Origin: Mycobacterium sp. MBM
Lineage (GTDB): Bacteria; Actinomycetota; Actinomycetes; Mycobacteriales; Mycobacteriaceae
Direction of reading: 5' to 3'
Length of the DNA: 64,000 nt
Assembly (NCBI GenBank): GCA_021648845.1
Contig: JAKJHY010000006.1
Span: forward strand, 62,001 to 126,000
Part shown: in pieces, positions 1 through 7,400 of the stretch
Layout of the letters: each line of letters begins with the position of its first letter
Numbering within the stretch: the first letter of the stretch is position 1
Made by a program: the position numbers and the translations under genes
Notes under the pieces: model-generated
Seen by the model: only the letters and a program-made list of their open reading frames with translations
What the model was told of the DNA's origin: nothing
Database searches by the model: none

Positions 1-1104
1 CTCGACGAGCCCACCAACAACCTCGATACCGCTTCCCGCCAACGGCTTTACGGCGCCCTGGACGACTTCGGCGGGTGCCTGCTGGTGGTCAGCCACGACC
101 GGGTGCTGCTGGACCGGATGGACACGATCGCCGAGTTGCGCGCCGGCGAGGTGTCCCTCTACGGCGGTGGGTTCAGCGAGTATCAGGCAGCAGTGCGAGC
201 CGCCCAGGAGGTCGCCGAGGGCAACATCCGCAATGCCGAGCAGGAACTCAAACGGCACAAGCAGCAGCTGCAGCAGGCCCGGGAACGGGCCGACAAGCGG
301 GCGTCCGCGGCCAAACGCAGTCTCAAGGATGCGGGCCTGCCGAAGATCGTCGCCGGCAAGCTGAAACGAGATGCCCAGCAGTCTGCGGCCAAGGCCGACG
401 ATGTGCACGCCCGCAGGGTGAACGACGCCCGGGACCGGCTGGATGCCGCCGAGCGGGCGTTGCGTGATGACGACGTGCTGACCCTGGATCTGCCCGATAC
501 CGAGGTGCCGGCGGGGCGGCTGATATTCGCCGGAAAGGGTTTGCGGTCAAGGGTTTTCGATGGTCTCGACATCGATATCCGTGGCCCGGAGCGGATCGCG
601 CTGACCGGCGCGAACGGTGCCGGAAAGTCGACATTGCTGCGGATCATCTCGGGCGATTTGGTGCCCGACGCGGGTGACGTGCGCCGTGGTGAGGGCCGCG
701 TCGCCTACCTGTCGCAGCGGCTCGACCTGCTCGACGAGCAGGCGTCGGTCGCCGATTGCCTGTCGGCCTACGCGCCGGGTCTGTCGCTGACCCGGCGCCG
801 GCATCTGTTGGCGCAGTTCCTGTTCCGCGGTGACCGTATCGACCTGCCGATCGGTGCGCTCTCGGGTGGGGAGCGGCTGCGGGCCACGCTGGCGTGCGTG
901 CTGTTCGCCGAGCCGGCACCGCAGTTGCTGCTGCTGGATGAGCCGACCAACAATCTCGATCTGGCCAGCGTCGCCCAGTTGGAGGCGGCGCTCAACGCCT
1001 ACCGAGGGGCGTTCGTGGTGGTCAGCCACGATGAGAGCTTCCTGGCCGGTATCGGGGTGCAGCGGCGGCTGCAGCTGTCCGCAGGCGCGCTGGTGACGCT
1101 CTAG
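1..1104 (+). CDS. ABC-F family ATPase, 3' portion (5' end outside window)
   Basis: The reading frame is open from base 1, so the N-terminal nucleotide-binding domain is cut by the window edge. The first visible residues are a Walker B motif, LDEPTNNLD, followed by an H-loop (VVSHDR) near residue 32. A charged, Lys/Arg-rich linker typical of ABC-F proteins spans about residues 60-150. The second ATPase domain has Walker A GANGAGKST, signature LSGGERLR, Walker B LLLLDEPTNNLD and VVSHDESF. There are no membrane segments. ABC-F proteins are soluble ATPases that act on the ribosome (translation factors or antibiotic resistance by target protection); which applies here cannot be told. The stop codon overlaps that of the convergent neighbour within CTAG. 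Confidence 0.9.
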   Translation, partial: LDEPTNNLDTASRQRLYGALDDFGGCLLVVSHDRVLLDRMDTIAELRAGEVSLYGGGFSEYQAAVRAAQEVAEGNIRNAEQELKRHKQQLQQARERADKRASAAKRSLKDAGLPKIVAGKLKRDAQQSAAKADDVHARRVNDARDRLDAAERALRDDDVLTLDLPDTEVPAGRLIFAGKGLRSRVFDGLDIDIRGPERIALTGANGAGKSTLLRIISGDLVPDAGDVRRGEGRVAYLSQRLDLLDEQASVADCLSAYAPGLSLTRRRHLLAQFLFRGDRIDLPIGALSGGERLRATLACVLFAEPAPQLLLLDEPTNNLDLASVAQLEAALNAYRGAFVVVSHDESFLAGIGVQRRLQLSAGALVTL

Positions 1105-1862
1105 CCAACCTGCGGACGAGTCGGCGCGGGCCGCGCCGGTGCGGAAGTCTCGACGGGCGAGCGCCCCGCCGGGAGTTCCTGGCTCGGCTGTGCCTGCAGC
1201 GCCGGTGTGGGTTCGGCCGGCTCGCGGTCGCGGGCCGCATCCTCGCCCTCGGCGGTGTCCTCGCGCTCACCGTCGGGCTTTTCGGCCTCATCGGGCGCAT
1301 CGAGCCGGTCCGCCTGTGCTGCCTGGACGGCCTGCTGGAGTCCCTGAATGAGCTGCTGGGGCACCTGCTGCAATCCCGATGCCAGACCCTGCAGTGGTGT
1401 CGTCACCGCCTGGGCAATCTGACCCACCTGCTGACCGACCTGGCCCATGATCTGGCCCAGCTGTCCCGCGATGTCGCCGCCTGCAGCGTCCGGCCCGGCG
1501 GGCGGTGCGCTACCGGAGGTGTATGTGTCGCAGTCGCCGACCCCGTTCTCGCCCGCCAGCGCTGCGGCGGCCGCCTGCAACCGCGAGCCGCCTTCCTCGT
1601 CACCGGCGGCGTAGGCGCCGGCCGCCTTCTGCAACAGGTCGGCGATGGTGGCGGCCGATGTGGAGGTGACGTCCAGGGTGCCGGCCCGGCCGGCGAGGGC
1701 ATCGTCGAGGGCGGTGCTGACGGCCGAGGCGATGGCGCCGTGACTGCGCTGCACACCGGTGCCTTCGGCGGCGCGCAGGCCGGATAACCCCGCCGCCACC
1801 CGGGAATGCACCTCGGCCAAGTCTCGTACGCCGTCGGTCTGGGCGAAGAGTGGATCGGTCAT
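1101..1862 (-). CDS. EspC-like type VII secretion target candidate
   Basis: 253 residues without signal peptide or membrane segment. The first ~100 residues are Ala-rich and predicted to form two helices, like the EspC/DUF2580 group of ESX-secreted proteins. They end in YAAGDE, which fits the YxxxD/E type VII export signal. The middle (about 120-180) is Gln-rich with repeated QVGQ/QIG/GLQQ patterns. The C-terminus is acidic and then Pro/Ala-rich. No ESX core genes are nearby, so it would be an orphan substrate. ATG is preceded by a weak GGGG-type ribosome site. Assignment rests on architecture and the export motif, not on close sequence recognition. Confidence 0.6.
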   Translation of the reverse strand: MTDPLFAQTDGVRDLAEVHSRVAAGLSGLRAAEGTGVQRSHGAIASAVSTALDDALAGRAGTLDVTSTSAATIADLLQKAAGAYAAGDEEGGSRLQAAAAALAGENGVGDCDTYTSGSAPPAGPDAAGGDIAGQLGQIMGQVGQQVGQIAQAVTTPLQGLASGLQQVPQQLIQGLQQAVQAAQADRLDAPDEAEKPDGEREDTAEGEDAARDREPAEPTPALQAQPSQELPAGRSPVETSAPARPAPTRPQVG

Positions 1863-1993
1863 CTGTCAGCCCCTGTCGCTCGCCGCCAATTCTATGGTCG
1901 GCGCCGCGGCGTGATCCGCGCCAATTTTCACCGCGCGGCCGGGCCAGGCCTACCGGCGTGTCGGCGCCCCCTTGGTCATGCGGGTGCCGGTGC

Positions 1994-2326
1994 TCAGGCG
2001 GTCGGGTTCGACGCCGAAATCGTGTATGCCGAATGCACCGAGCGGACCTCTCGGACCCCGAGCCCCATCCCACTCGGCTGGTAGCTCGGTTCGTGCGTCA
2101 GGTGGCCGAGGGCGACGGGAATCTGGAATGGAGCCGGGAAGAGCCCGTCCTGGGTGACTTCCTCGGTGCGGTCCTGGGTCACGCCGGGATCGGCCATGGC
2201 CGGTGGCGCGAAGATGAGCGTGCCGGCGGTGATGGCGGCGCCGACAGCGCCGATGATGATCTTCTTCACGGCCGGCTCTCGTCGTGCGGACGGCAACCGT
2301 GGATGGTGGCGGCGAAAGCAATTCAT
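1994..2326 (-). CDS. Small exported protein (signal peptide, unknown function)
   Basis: About 110 residues if translation begins at the ATG preceded by a good AAGGAG ribosome site. An internal GTG at 2269 (91 residues) would give a conventional signal peptide starting KKIIIGAVGAA and ending in PPAMA-DP, a typical signal peptidase I site. With the upstream start the n-region is unusually long and Arg-rich. The mature part is about 70 residues, Pro/Gly/Thr-containing and without cysteines. It is the first of three consecutive minus-strand genes for tiny proteins with similar KK/KR-start leaders. Function is unknown. Confidence 0.55.
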   Translation of the reverse strand: MNCFRRHHPRLPSARREPAVKKIIIGAVGAAITAGTLIFAPPAMADPGVTQDRTEEVTQDGLFPAPFQIPVALGHLTHEPSYQPSGMGLGVREVRSVHSAYTISASNPTA

Positions 2327-2425
2327 CGCGGACTCCTTCTCGTAGAAGTCACGCTAGAACGCCAAACTGGTGTCTGGCTGGGTCGTGGCGCACAGGTGGC
2401 TGAACGCGCCTTCGGGGGTGCCGGT

Positions 2426-2575
2426 TCAGGGTTCGGTCGGGCGGCGGCGGCTTTCGTGCGCGTGCGGGTCCCATGCGTACCGGGGTGAGGCCCAGTCCCT
2501 GGGTCGGAACGGCGTGGCGAGAATGAGCGCTCCCACCGCGGCAACGGCTGCGCCCGTCATGGCGGATCTTTTCAA
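2426..2575 (-). CDS. Very small putative exported peptide
   Basis: A 49-codon frame starting at TTG, with a GGGGGTAGG purine run just upstream. The N-terminus is LKRSAMTGAAVAAVGALIL, a basic residue pair followed by a hydrophobic core, like the leaders of the two neighbouring small genes. The rest is a short Arg/Trp/His-containing tail with no clear AxA cleavage site. Weak start, tiny size and lack of recognisable homologues make this tentative. The main support is position between two similar genes on the same strand. Confidence 0.3.
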   Translation of the reverse strand: MKRSAMTGAAVAAVGALILATPFRPRDWASPRYAWDPHAHESRRRPTEP

Positions 2576-2755
2576 CGGCCTACCCCCGGTCAGATGATGC
2601 CTGTGCACCGTCCGGGCCGTCCCCTCGGCCGGATCGAATGCGCTCCTGGCGTGATCTGCCACCAGTCAGCTGCGGATCAGCCTAGCGGAATTCGGTATTG
2701 CGCCGGGTCGATTGCTGCCCGACGTTCACCCACGCGGTGTCCGGCCGACGACGGG

Positions 2756-2974
2756 TCAGCCGGGCCGGTGCGCCTGCCGGACGCTGTGGGTCATCCCGCG
2801 CGGCGCCATGTGCGGAGCGCGGTCGAGGTAGTGCAACTGGAACCGGTGGTGGATCACCGTGGTGCCCACGCCCGACGGTGTGGTCTGCGAATCGTCGGCC
2901 TGGGCGGGTGCGGCGGTGCCGAGCACGCCGGCGGTGATGGCGAACATGGCCGCGGTGACGGCGATGCGTTTCAT
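2756..2974 (-). CDS. Small secreted protein with signal peptide
   Basis: 72 residues from an ATG with a GAAGGAG ribosome site eight bases upstream. Residues 1-26 are a clear Sec signal peptide (MKRIAVTAAMF start, APAQA-DD cleavage site). The mature peptide is about 46 residues, rich in His, Arg and Thr (for example VIHHRFQLHYLD), with no Cys. I do not recognise a family. It lies upstream of, and on the same strand as, two other small putative exported proteins, suggesting a tandem set. Confidence 0.6.
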   Translation of the reverse strand: MKRIAVTAAMFAITAGVLGTAAPAQADDSQTTPSGVGTTVIHHRFQLHYLDRAPHMAPRGMTHSVRQAHRPG

Positions 2975-3064
2975 TGCCGGCTCCTTCTGTTCCCGCCGAC
3001 AGTAGGGCGACAAACTTGCGGCTCACTGTGTCCCGACGCCGGGTTACCTGGACACCGGGGGCGG

Positions 3065-5104
3065 TCAGCGCGGGGTCGGCTTGAGCGGGGCCGGCCGGGT
3101 CGACTTGAACATGGTCAGGATGTCCGGGCGCTGCGGGGTCGGGCCGGCCGCCGTCGTCGTCGGGCGAAGATAGCTCTCCGCGGCGGCGATGAGGGCACCC
3201 GACAGCACCCGACTCATCTCGGTGGTGATGTGGCTGCCATCCCGATACACCAGCGTGTCGCCGATGACGCTGGGGCACACGGTGGCATTGCAGAACAGTT
3301 CGGTGAAATCGACATAGGAGACGTTGTCGTATTGCTCGGCCACCGAACGCTCGACGGCCCGCAACTCGGAATCCAGGGCCTCGGTTCGCTCGAGTGCGCA
3401 GTAGTCGGCGTCGTCGAGGAAGCGGGCCAGGCAGATCGACGGTGTGGTCCCGGTGGAGGGGGTGTCGGCGAGCAGCACGATTTCTGACTGTGCCGGCAGG
3501 CGGGAGACCGCCGCCGTCAGGGCATCACGCCACCGCTGTGCGCGATTCTCGTCGTCATCGTCGAGGTACAGCTTGCCGAAATTGCCGAGCAACACCAGTG
3601 CCGGCGGATCCGCGGCGAGCTTGTCGGCCACCGCGTGGACCCAGGTCAGGCAGCTGGTCGAGGCGATATCCGGCGGAGGTGCGGCCGGGCAGCCGCTCTT
3701 GGTATGCGACTGGAGCCGCACCTCACCGCGCTCGGCCAGCGGCTGCAGCGCCGGATACCACTGGGCGGCATGGGAATCCCCGAACAGCACGACCCGAGGC
3801 GCGGCCGGATCAGATCCGATGGCGCAATCGGCGAGTTCGGTTTGGGTCAAGTTGCGGTGACATCCGTTGTCGTACAACGCCGGACGGTCGTCATCGGCGT
3901 CGGCGAGTTGCGGCGTCAGATTGCTCGGGACCCACGCGGTGCCCACCGGGGCGGCAGCGAGCACGATCTCCTCGGCGGGCCGGCCGCCGTCCAACCTCGA
4001 CGGTGCGATCACCCCAGCGGCCAGCGCCGTCACCACGACGGTGGCCATCGCGCCCGCGGCCACCCCGAACGTGCGGCGGGGCCGCGCGGCGGTGAGCCAG
4101 CCGACGCGTTGCCCGGGAACCTCGACGTAGGTGTACAGCAGCCAGGCCAACGGCACGCAGGCCAGCGCGAGTCCGATCCGCGCCCACATCGGCAGGTGTT
4201 CCATATAGGCGCCGGCGGCGACCGGCAGCATCAGCACGGGCCAGTGCACCAGATACAGGGAGTAGGAAATATCGCCGATCCAGGTGGCCGGCCGCACGCT
4301 GAGCAGCCTGGCCGGCCCGCCCGGCGCGGTGCCCGCGGCGATGAGCAGGGCGGCACCGAGCACCGGGATGGCCACCGCGGAACCGGGGTAGACCGTCTTG
4401 GTCGTGAACACCACGCCGGCGCCGATGACCGCCAGCAGCCCGACCCAGCCCAGTACCGCCGCCACGCGCGGTGCGAACAGCTTTCGGCCATCGAGCAGCG
4501 CCAGCGCGACCAGTGCACCGAGCCCGAACTCCCAGACCCGGGCCGGCAGCAGGAAGAACGCGTCGGGCTGGGCGTAGATGGTGGAGTATTGGCAGACCGC
4601 CACGGACACGACGACGATCACCGACATCGCGATCGCCAGCGTCCAGCGCGCCTTGAAGAGGCGGAACAGGATTGCCAGCAGCACCGGCCACAGCAGATAG
4701 AACTGTTCCTCCACCCCCAGGGACCAGTAGTGCAGGAACAGCGACGGCGTCTTCTCGGCCAGATAGTCCGTGGCGTTGTAGGCGAACCAGAGATTGGGCA
4801 CGTAGAAGGCCGCGGCGATGGCGTCGGTGACCACATAGCCGAATTGGATCGGGGAGACCAGCAGCCGGGCGGCCACCACGGTGGCGATGATGACGACGAA
4901 GGCGGCCGGCAACAGCCGGCGGGCGCGGCGGGCGTAGAACGACCCGAAACCGATCCGGCCCTGGTCACGCAGGGATTTCAACAGGTGTGTGCTGATCAGG
5001 AAGCCGGAGATGACGAAGAAGACATCCACGCCGACATAGCCGCCGCCGAAGCCCGGGATCTCGGCGTGGAAGAGCACGACGAGCAGCACGGCGACGGCGC
5101 GCAT
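3065..5104 (-). CDS. Acyltransferase-3 / SGNH-domain membrane protein (OafA-like)
   Basis: 679 residues from the first ATG. The N-terminal ~370 residues are a multi-pass membrane acyltransferase-3 domain, with the characteristic VVLFHA near the start, FFVISGFLIS and SYSLYLVHWPVL. The C-terminal ~280 residues are a periplasmic SGNH hydrolase-like domain with FGDSHAAQW (catalytic Ser) and a late DGSHIT motif (catalytic Asp/His). Such proteins O-acylate envelope polysaccharides or glycolipids; the substrate is unknown. The conserved family N-terminus RLDIQG is encoded just upstream of this ATG in the same frame, up to 5140. That stretch has no ATG/GTG/TTG, but an AUC codon at 5132-5134 follows an AGAAAGG ribosome site. 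The true start may therefore be 5134. Confidence 0.85.
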   Translation of the reverse strand: MRAVAVLLVVLFHAEIPGFGGGYVGVDVFFVISGFLISTHLLKSLRDQGRIGFGSFYARRARRLLPAAFVVIIATVVAARLLVSPIQFGYVVTDAIAAAFYVPNLWFAYNATDYLAEKTPSLFLHYWSLGVEEQFYLLWPVLLAILFRLFKARWTLAIAMSVIVVVSVAVCQYSTIYAQPDAFFLLPARVWEFGLGALVALALLDGRKLFAPRVAAVLGWVGLLAVIGAGVVFTTKTVYPGSAVAIPVLGAALLIAAGTAPGGPARLLSVRPATWIGDISYSLYLVHWPVLMLPVAAGAYMEHLPMWARIGLALACVPLAWLLYTYVEVPGQRVGWLTAARPRRTFGVAAGAMATVVVTALAAGVIAPSRLDGGRPAEEIVLAAAPVGTAWVPSNLTPQLADADDDRPALYDNGCHRNLTQTELADCAIGSDPAAPRVVLFGDSHAAQWYPALQPLAERGEVRLQSHTKSGCPAAPPPDIASTSCLTWVHAVADKLAADPPALVLLGNFGKLYLDDDDENRAQRWRDALTAAVSRLPAQSEIVLLADTPSTGTTPSICLARFLDDADYCALERTEALDSELRAVERSVAEQYDNVSYVDFTELFCNATVCPSVIGDTLVYRDGSHITTEMSRVLSGALIAAAESYLRPTTTAAGPTPQRPDILTMFKSTRPAPLKPTPR

Positions 5105-5143
5105 GCCCTGAATGTCGAGACGTTTCCCGTTGATGCCGCGTTA

Positions 5144-5561
5144 CCTTTCTGTGTGATCGTGCGCACCATCGCGCCGACGTTGTGATCCACAACATAGTAT
5201 TGACGTCGACGTCACCATAGCGTTGCTCCGGGGCGGTTGGCACATCGAGGTCCCCTCGCCGGCCCCGCGTCGACGGGTGGGCATGGCGCCGTCGTCGGCA
5301 CCGCGGCATCGGCTTGCGGGCTGTCCGAGTGTCCGCGGTTGTCGCAGGCGGGCCGTCTGCGCGGGCGCCAAGGCGATTTGCGGCGGGCCCCGAGTCGGTA
5401 TTCGGCAAACCGGCGGCGGTGTCGCCGGTCTTCGATGTGCGCGCCCATCTGCCCCCCGGTCGCCATCCTTGCTGCACTCATCCTAAGCGGGTGAGCGCAT
5501 CGGCGTGCGAGTTGGGCTGTACGAATTCTCAAGCAGGCGAGTGCTTTTGGGCCTCCGGAGG
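5144..5561. other. 418-base gap holding a possible decayed gene end
   Basis: No convincing intact gene lies here. On the minus strand, downstream of the stop at 5562, one reading frame encodes a patch (AANRLGARADGPPATT, about 5350-5400) loosely like the helical segment that precedes the C-terminal HTH of mycobacterial LuxR-type ATPase regulators. It is out of frame with the preceding gene and leads into no recognisable HTH. I read it tentatively as frameshifted remnant sequence. The promoter of the acyltransferase gene must lie near 5144-5250. Confidence 0.3.
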
Positions 5562-6773
5562 CTATGTTCCTCTCGAAAAACCGTACCGGGCGTAACTTTC
5601 AGCAACCGAGCTGAGCGCGATTTCGTCGCCAGCTTTCAGTGCTCGGGCATGCTCGAGGGTCAAGCCAGCAAACACGCAATCCATATCGAGGGCGGCGATG
5701 CGCGCGCCCGCCTGGCTGTCGCCCAACCGGAGCGCGTCATGCAGTGCGCGCAGCGCCACGGCGGACTGCCCACTGCGGGACGCGGTCCGGGCGGCCTCGC
5801 GTGCCGCATCGATCGCCGACACCATGTCCCGACTCGCGGCCGATGTCCAGGCCCGGGCCATCGCCAGCTCCGGCGCGAACAGCATCGACTTCAACCCATG
5901 CCGGGATTCGGCCCGGGCCAGGGCCTTGGCGGCATCGACCGCACGGCCCTGCTGCCCGAGCGCCTGCGCCAGCAACATCCAGGCCAGCGCAGCCCAGGAA
6001 TAGCCGGTCGCCACGAGCGCCTCGGCCGAGTCCCGCAACATGGCCACCGCGTCGTCGAGACAACCCCGCGCCAGCAGCACATCGGCCACCAGCAGCTGCC
6101 CGATGGCCCGCGCCGGCGGCGCCTCCGCCACCAGGGCACGCGCCAGCCGCTCGGCATCATCGGGCGCGCCGGCGAGCACCAACACGGTGGTCTGAGCGAA
6201 GGCCGAGGTGAACCTCAGCAGACCGGGATTGCCGGCGGCGACCGCCTGCCCGGCCAGCGTGTCCACCGTGGCGAACCGGCCCATCCGGGCCGAGGACAGT
6301 GCCGCCGCCGAGGCCGCCCAGCCGACCGCCCGATAGTCGGCGCCCGGCGTAACCAGCACGGTCTGGGCGAGTTCCAGCGCGTGTTGCGGGCGCCCGGCGT
6401 TCATGGCGAATGTGCTCAGCAGCGCGTCGATGGTGGTGGCCGTGCGCAGCCGGGCGCGCGTCGCGAGCAGGAAAGCGGTGGCCCGCTCGGGCTGGTCGAG
6501 CAGCCAGAACTGATTGGCCGCCCGGGGCAGCGCCCAGGCGATCAGGTCGGCCTCGGCCAGCGATGCCGGGTCGACCGCGGCCAGGACGGTGTCCACCTCC
6601 TGGCCGCGCCCCTGCCAGGCCAGTGCCTGCGCCAAGGTCAGCCGGGCCGACAGCGAGCCGCTCTCGGCCACGGCCGCCCGGGCCAAGTGCTCGGCGGTCT
6701 GCAGGTCCGCGCGGGCCAACGCGTCCGCCGCGGCAGTCTCTGCGGCGCCAGACGGCTCCGAGGGCTCCGGCAC
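5562..6773 (-). CDS. LuxR-type regulator fragment: TPR-like middle region only (possible relic)
   Basis: About 403 residues from a GTG at 6773; the frame stays open further upstream but there overlaps the opposite-strand LOG gene. The sequence is Ala/Leu-rich helical repeat throughout, like the TPR-type middle of large mycobacterial LuxR regulators (ATPase-TPR-HTH). The stretch ALRALHDALRLGD followed by ALTLEHARAL-type helices is characteristic of the region before their C-terminal HTH. Neither the N-terminal P-loop ATPase nor the HTH is present, and the protein stops abruptly at YARYGFSRGT. Position, divergent from the LOG gene, matches Rv1204c. It may be a shortened family member or a degraded gene; I cannot decide which. 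Confidence 0.5.
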   Translation of the reverse strand: MPEPSEPSGAAETAAADALARADLQTAEHLARAAVAESGSLSARLTLAQALAWQGRGQEVDTVLAAVDPASLAEADLIAWALPRAANQFWLLDQPERATAFLLATRARLRTATTIDALLSTFAMNAGRPQHALELAQTVLVTPGADYRAVGWAASAAALSSARMGRFATVDTLAGQAVAAGNPGLLRFTSAFAQTTVLVLAGAPDDAERLARALVAEAPPARAIGQLLVADVLLARGCLDDAVAMLRDSAEALVATGYSWAALAWMLLAQALGQQGRAVDAAKALARAESRHGLKSMLFAPELAMARAWTSAASRDMVSAIDAAREAARTASRSGQSAVALRALHDALRLGDSQAGARIAALDMDCVFAGLTLEHARALKAGDEIALSSVAESYARYGFSRGT

Positions 6774-6821
6774 CGCCGCAGTGTAAGGCGGGCGGCCCCG
6801 CGGGCACAGCGAAACCGGCGG

Positions 6822-6827
6822 TAGGTT
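6822..6827 (+). promoter_or_regulatory. -10 element for a leaderless LOG-family transcript
   Basis: TAGGTT ends 7 nt before the GTG start at 6835. No Shine-Dalgarno sequence lies between them, which fits a leaderless mRNA beginning at the start codon. No clear -35 is visible. Confidence 0.45.
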
Positions 6828-6834
6828 CTGGTGT

Positions 6835-7389
6835 GTGTCCGACACCAGCCCCTGGGCCGTCTGCGTGTATTGCGCGTCCGGTCCGACGCACCCCGAACTG
6901 CTCGAGCTGGCCGCCGACGTCGGCCGCGGGATCGCCGACCGGGGCTGGACGCTGGTCTCCGGTGGCGGCAATGTCTCGGCGATGGGGGCGGTGGCCGACG
7001 GGGCCCGGCAGCACAACGGCCGCACCATCGGGGTCATCCCCAAGGCATTGGTGCACCGCGAACTCGCCGACGTCGCCGCCGACGAGCTGGTGGTCACCGA
7101 CACCATGCGGGAACGCAAACAGGTGATGGAGGATCGCGCCGACGCCTTCATCGCGCTGCCCGGCGGTATCGGCACCCTCGAGGAGTTCTTCGAAGCGTGG
7201 ACGGCGGGCTACCTCGGCATGCACGACAAGCCGATCGTCATGCTCGACCCGTTCGGTCACTACGACGGTTTGCTGAACTGGTTGCGCGGGTTGGTCGACA
7301 GCGGCTATGTCGGCGAACGCGCGCTGGATCGGCTGGTGCTCGTCACCGATGTTGAGACGGCTCTCAGCGCATGTAGCCCCGGTCACTAG
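6835..7389 (+). CDS. LOG-family nucleotide 5'-monophosphate phosphoribohydrolase
   Basis: 184 residues, a typical length for the family. It carries the LOG signature PGGIGTLEE (residues 109-117), the phosphate-binding region SGGGNVSAMG (42-51) and the conserved MRERK (91-95) with the catalytic Arg. Family enzymes release free cytokinin bases from cytokinin ribotides. In M. tuberculosis the corresponding gene is Rv1205, whose loss in proteasome mutants is linked to cytokinin-derived aldehydes. It is a cytosolic Rossmann-like fold once annotated as 'lysine decarboxylase'. It starts 11 nt upstream of and on the same strand as the fadD6-like gene. Confidence 0.9.
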   Translation: MSDTSPWAVCVYCASGPTHPELLELAADVGRGIADRGWTLVSGGGNVSAMGAVADGARQHNGRTIGVIPKALVHRELADVAADELVVTDTMRERKQVMEDRADAFIALPGGIGTLEEFFEAWTAGYLGMHDKPIVMLDPFGHYDGLLNWLRGLVDSGYVGERALDRLVLVTDVETALSACSPGH

Positions 7390-7400
7390 GCTTGGTGGCC

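Noticed and set aside
3635..5185. 516-codon plus-strand frame opposite the acyltransferase gene
   Set aside because: Gln/His/Arg-rich antisense translation; the minus-strand frame has membrane helices and SGNH motifs.
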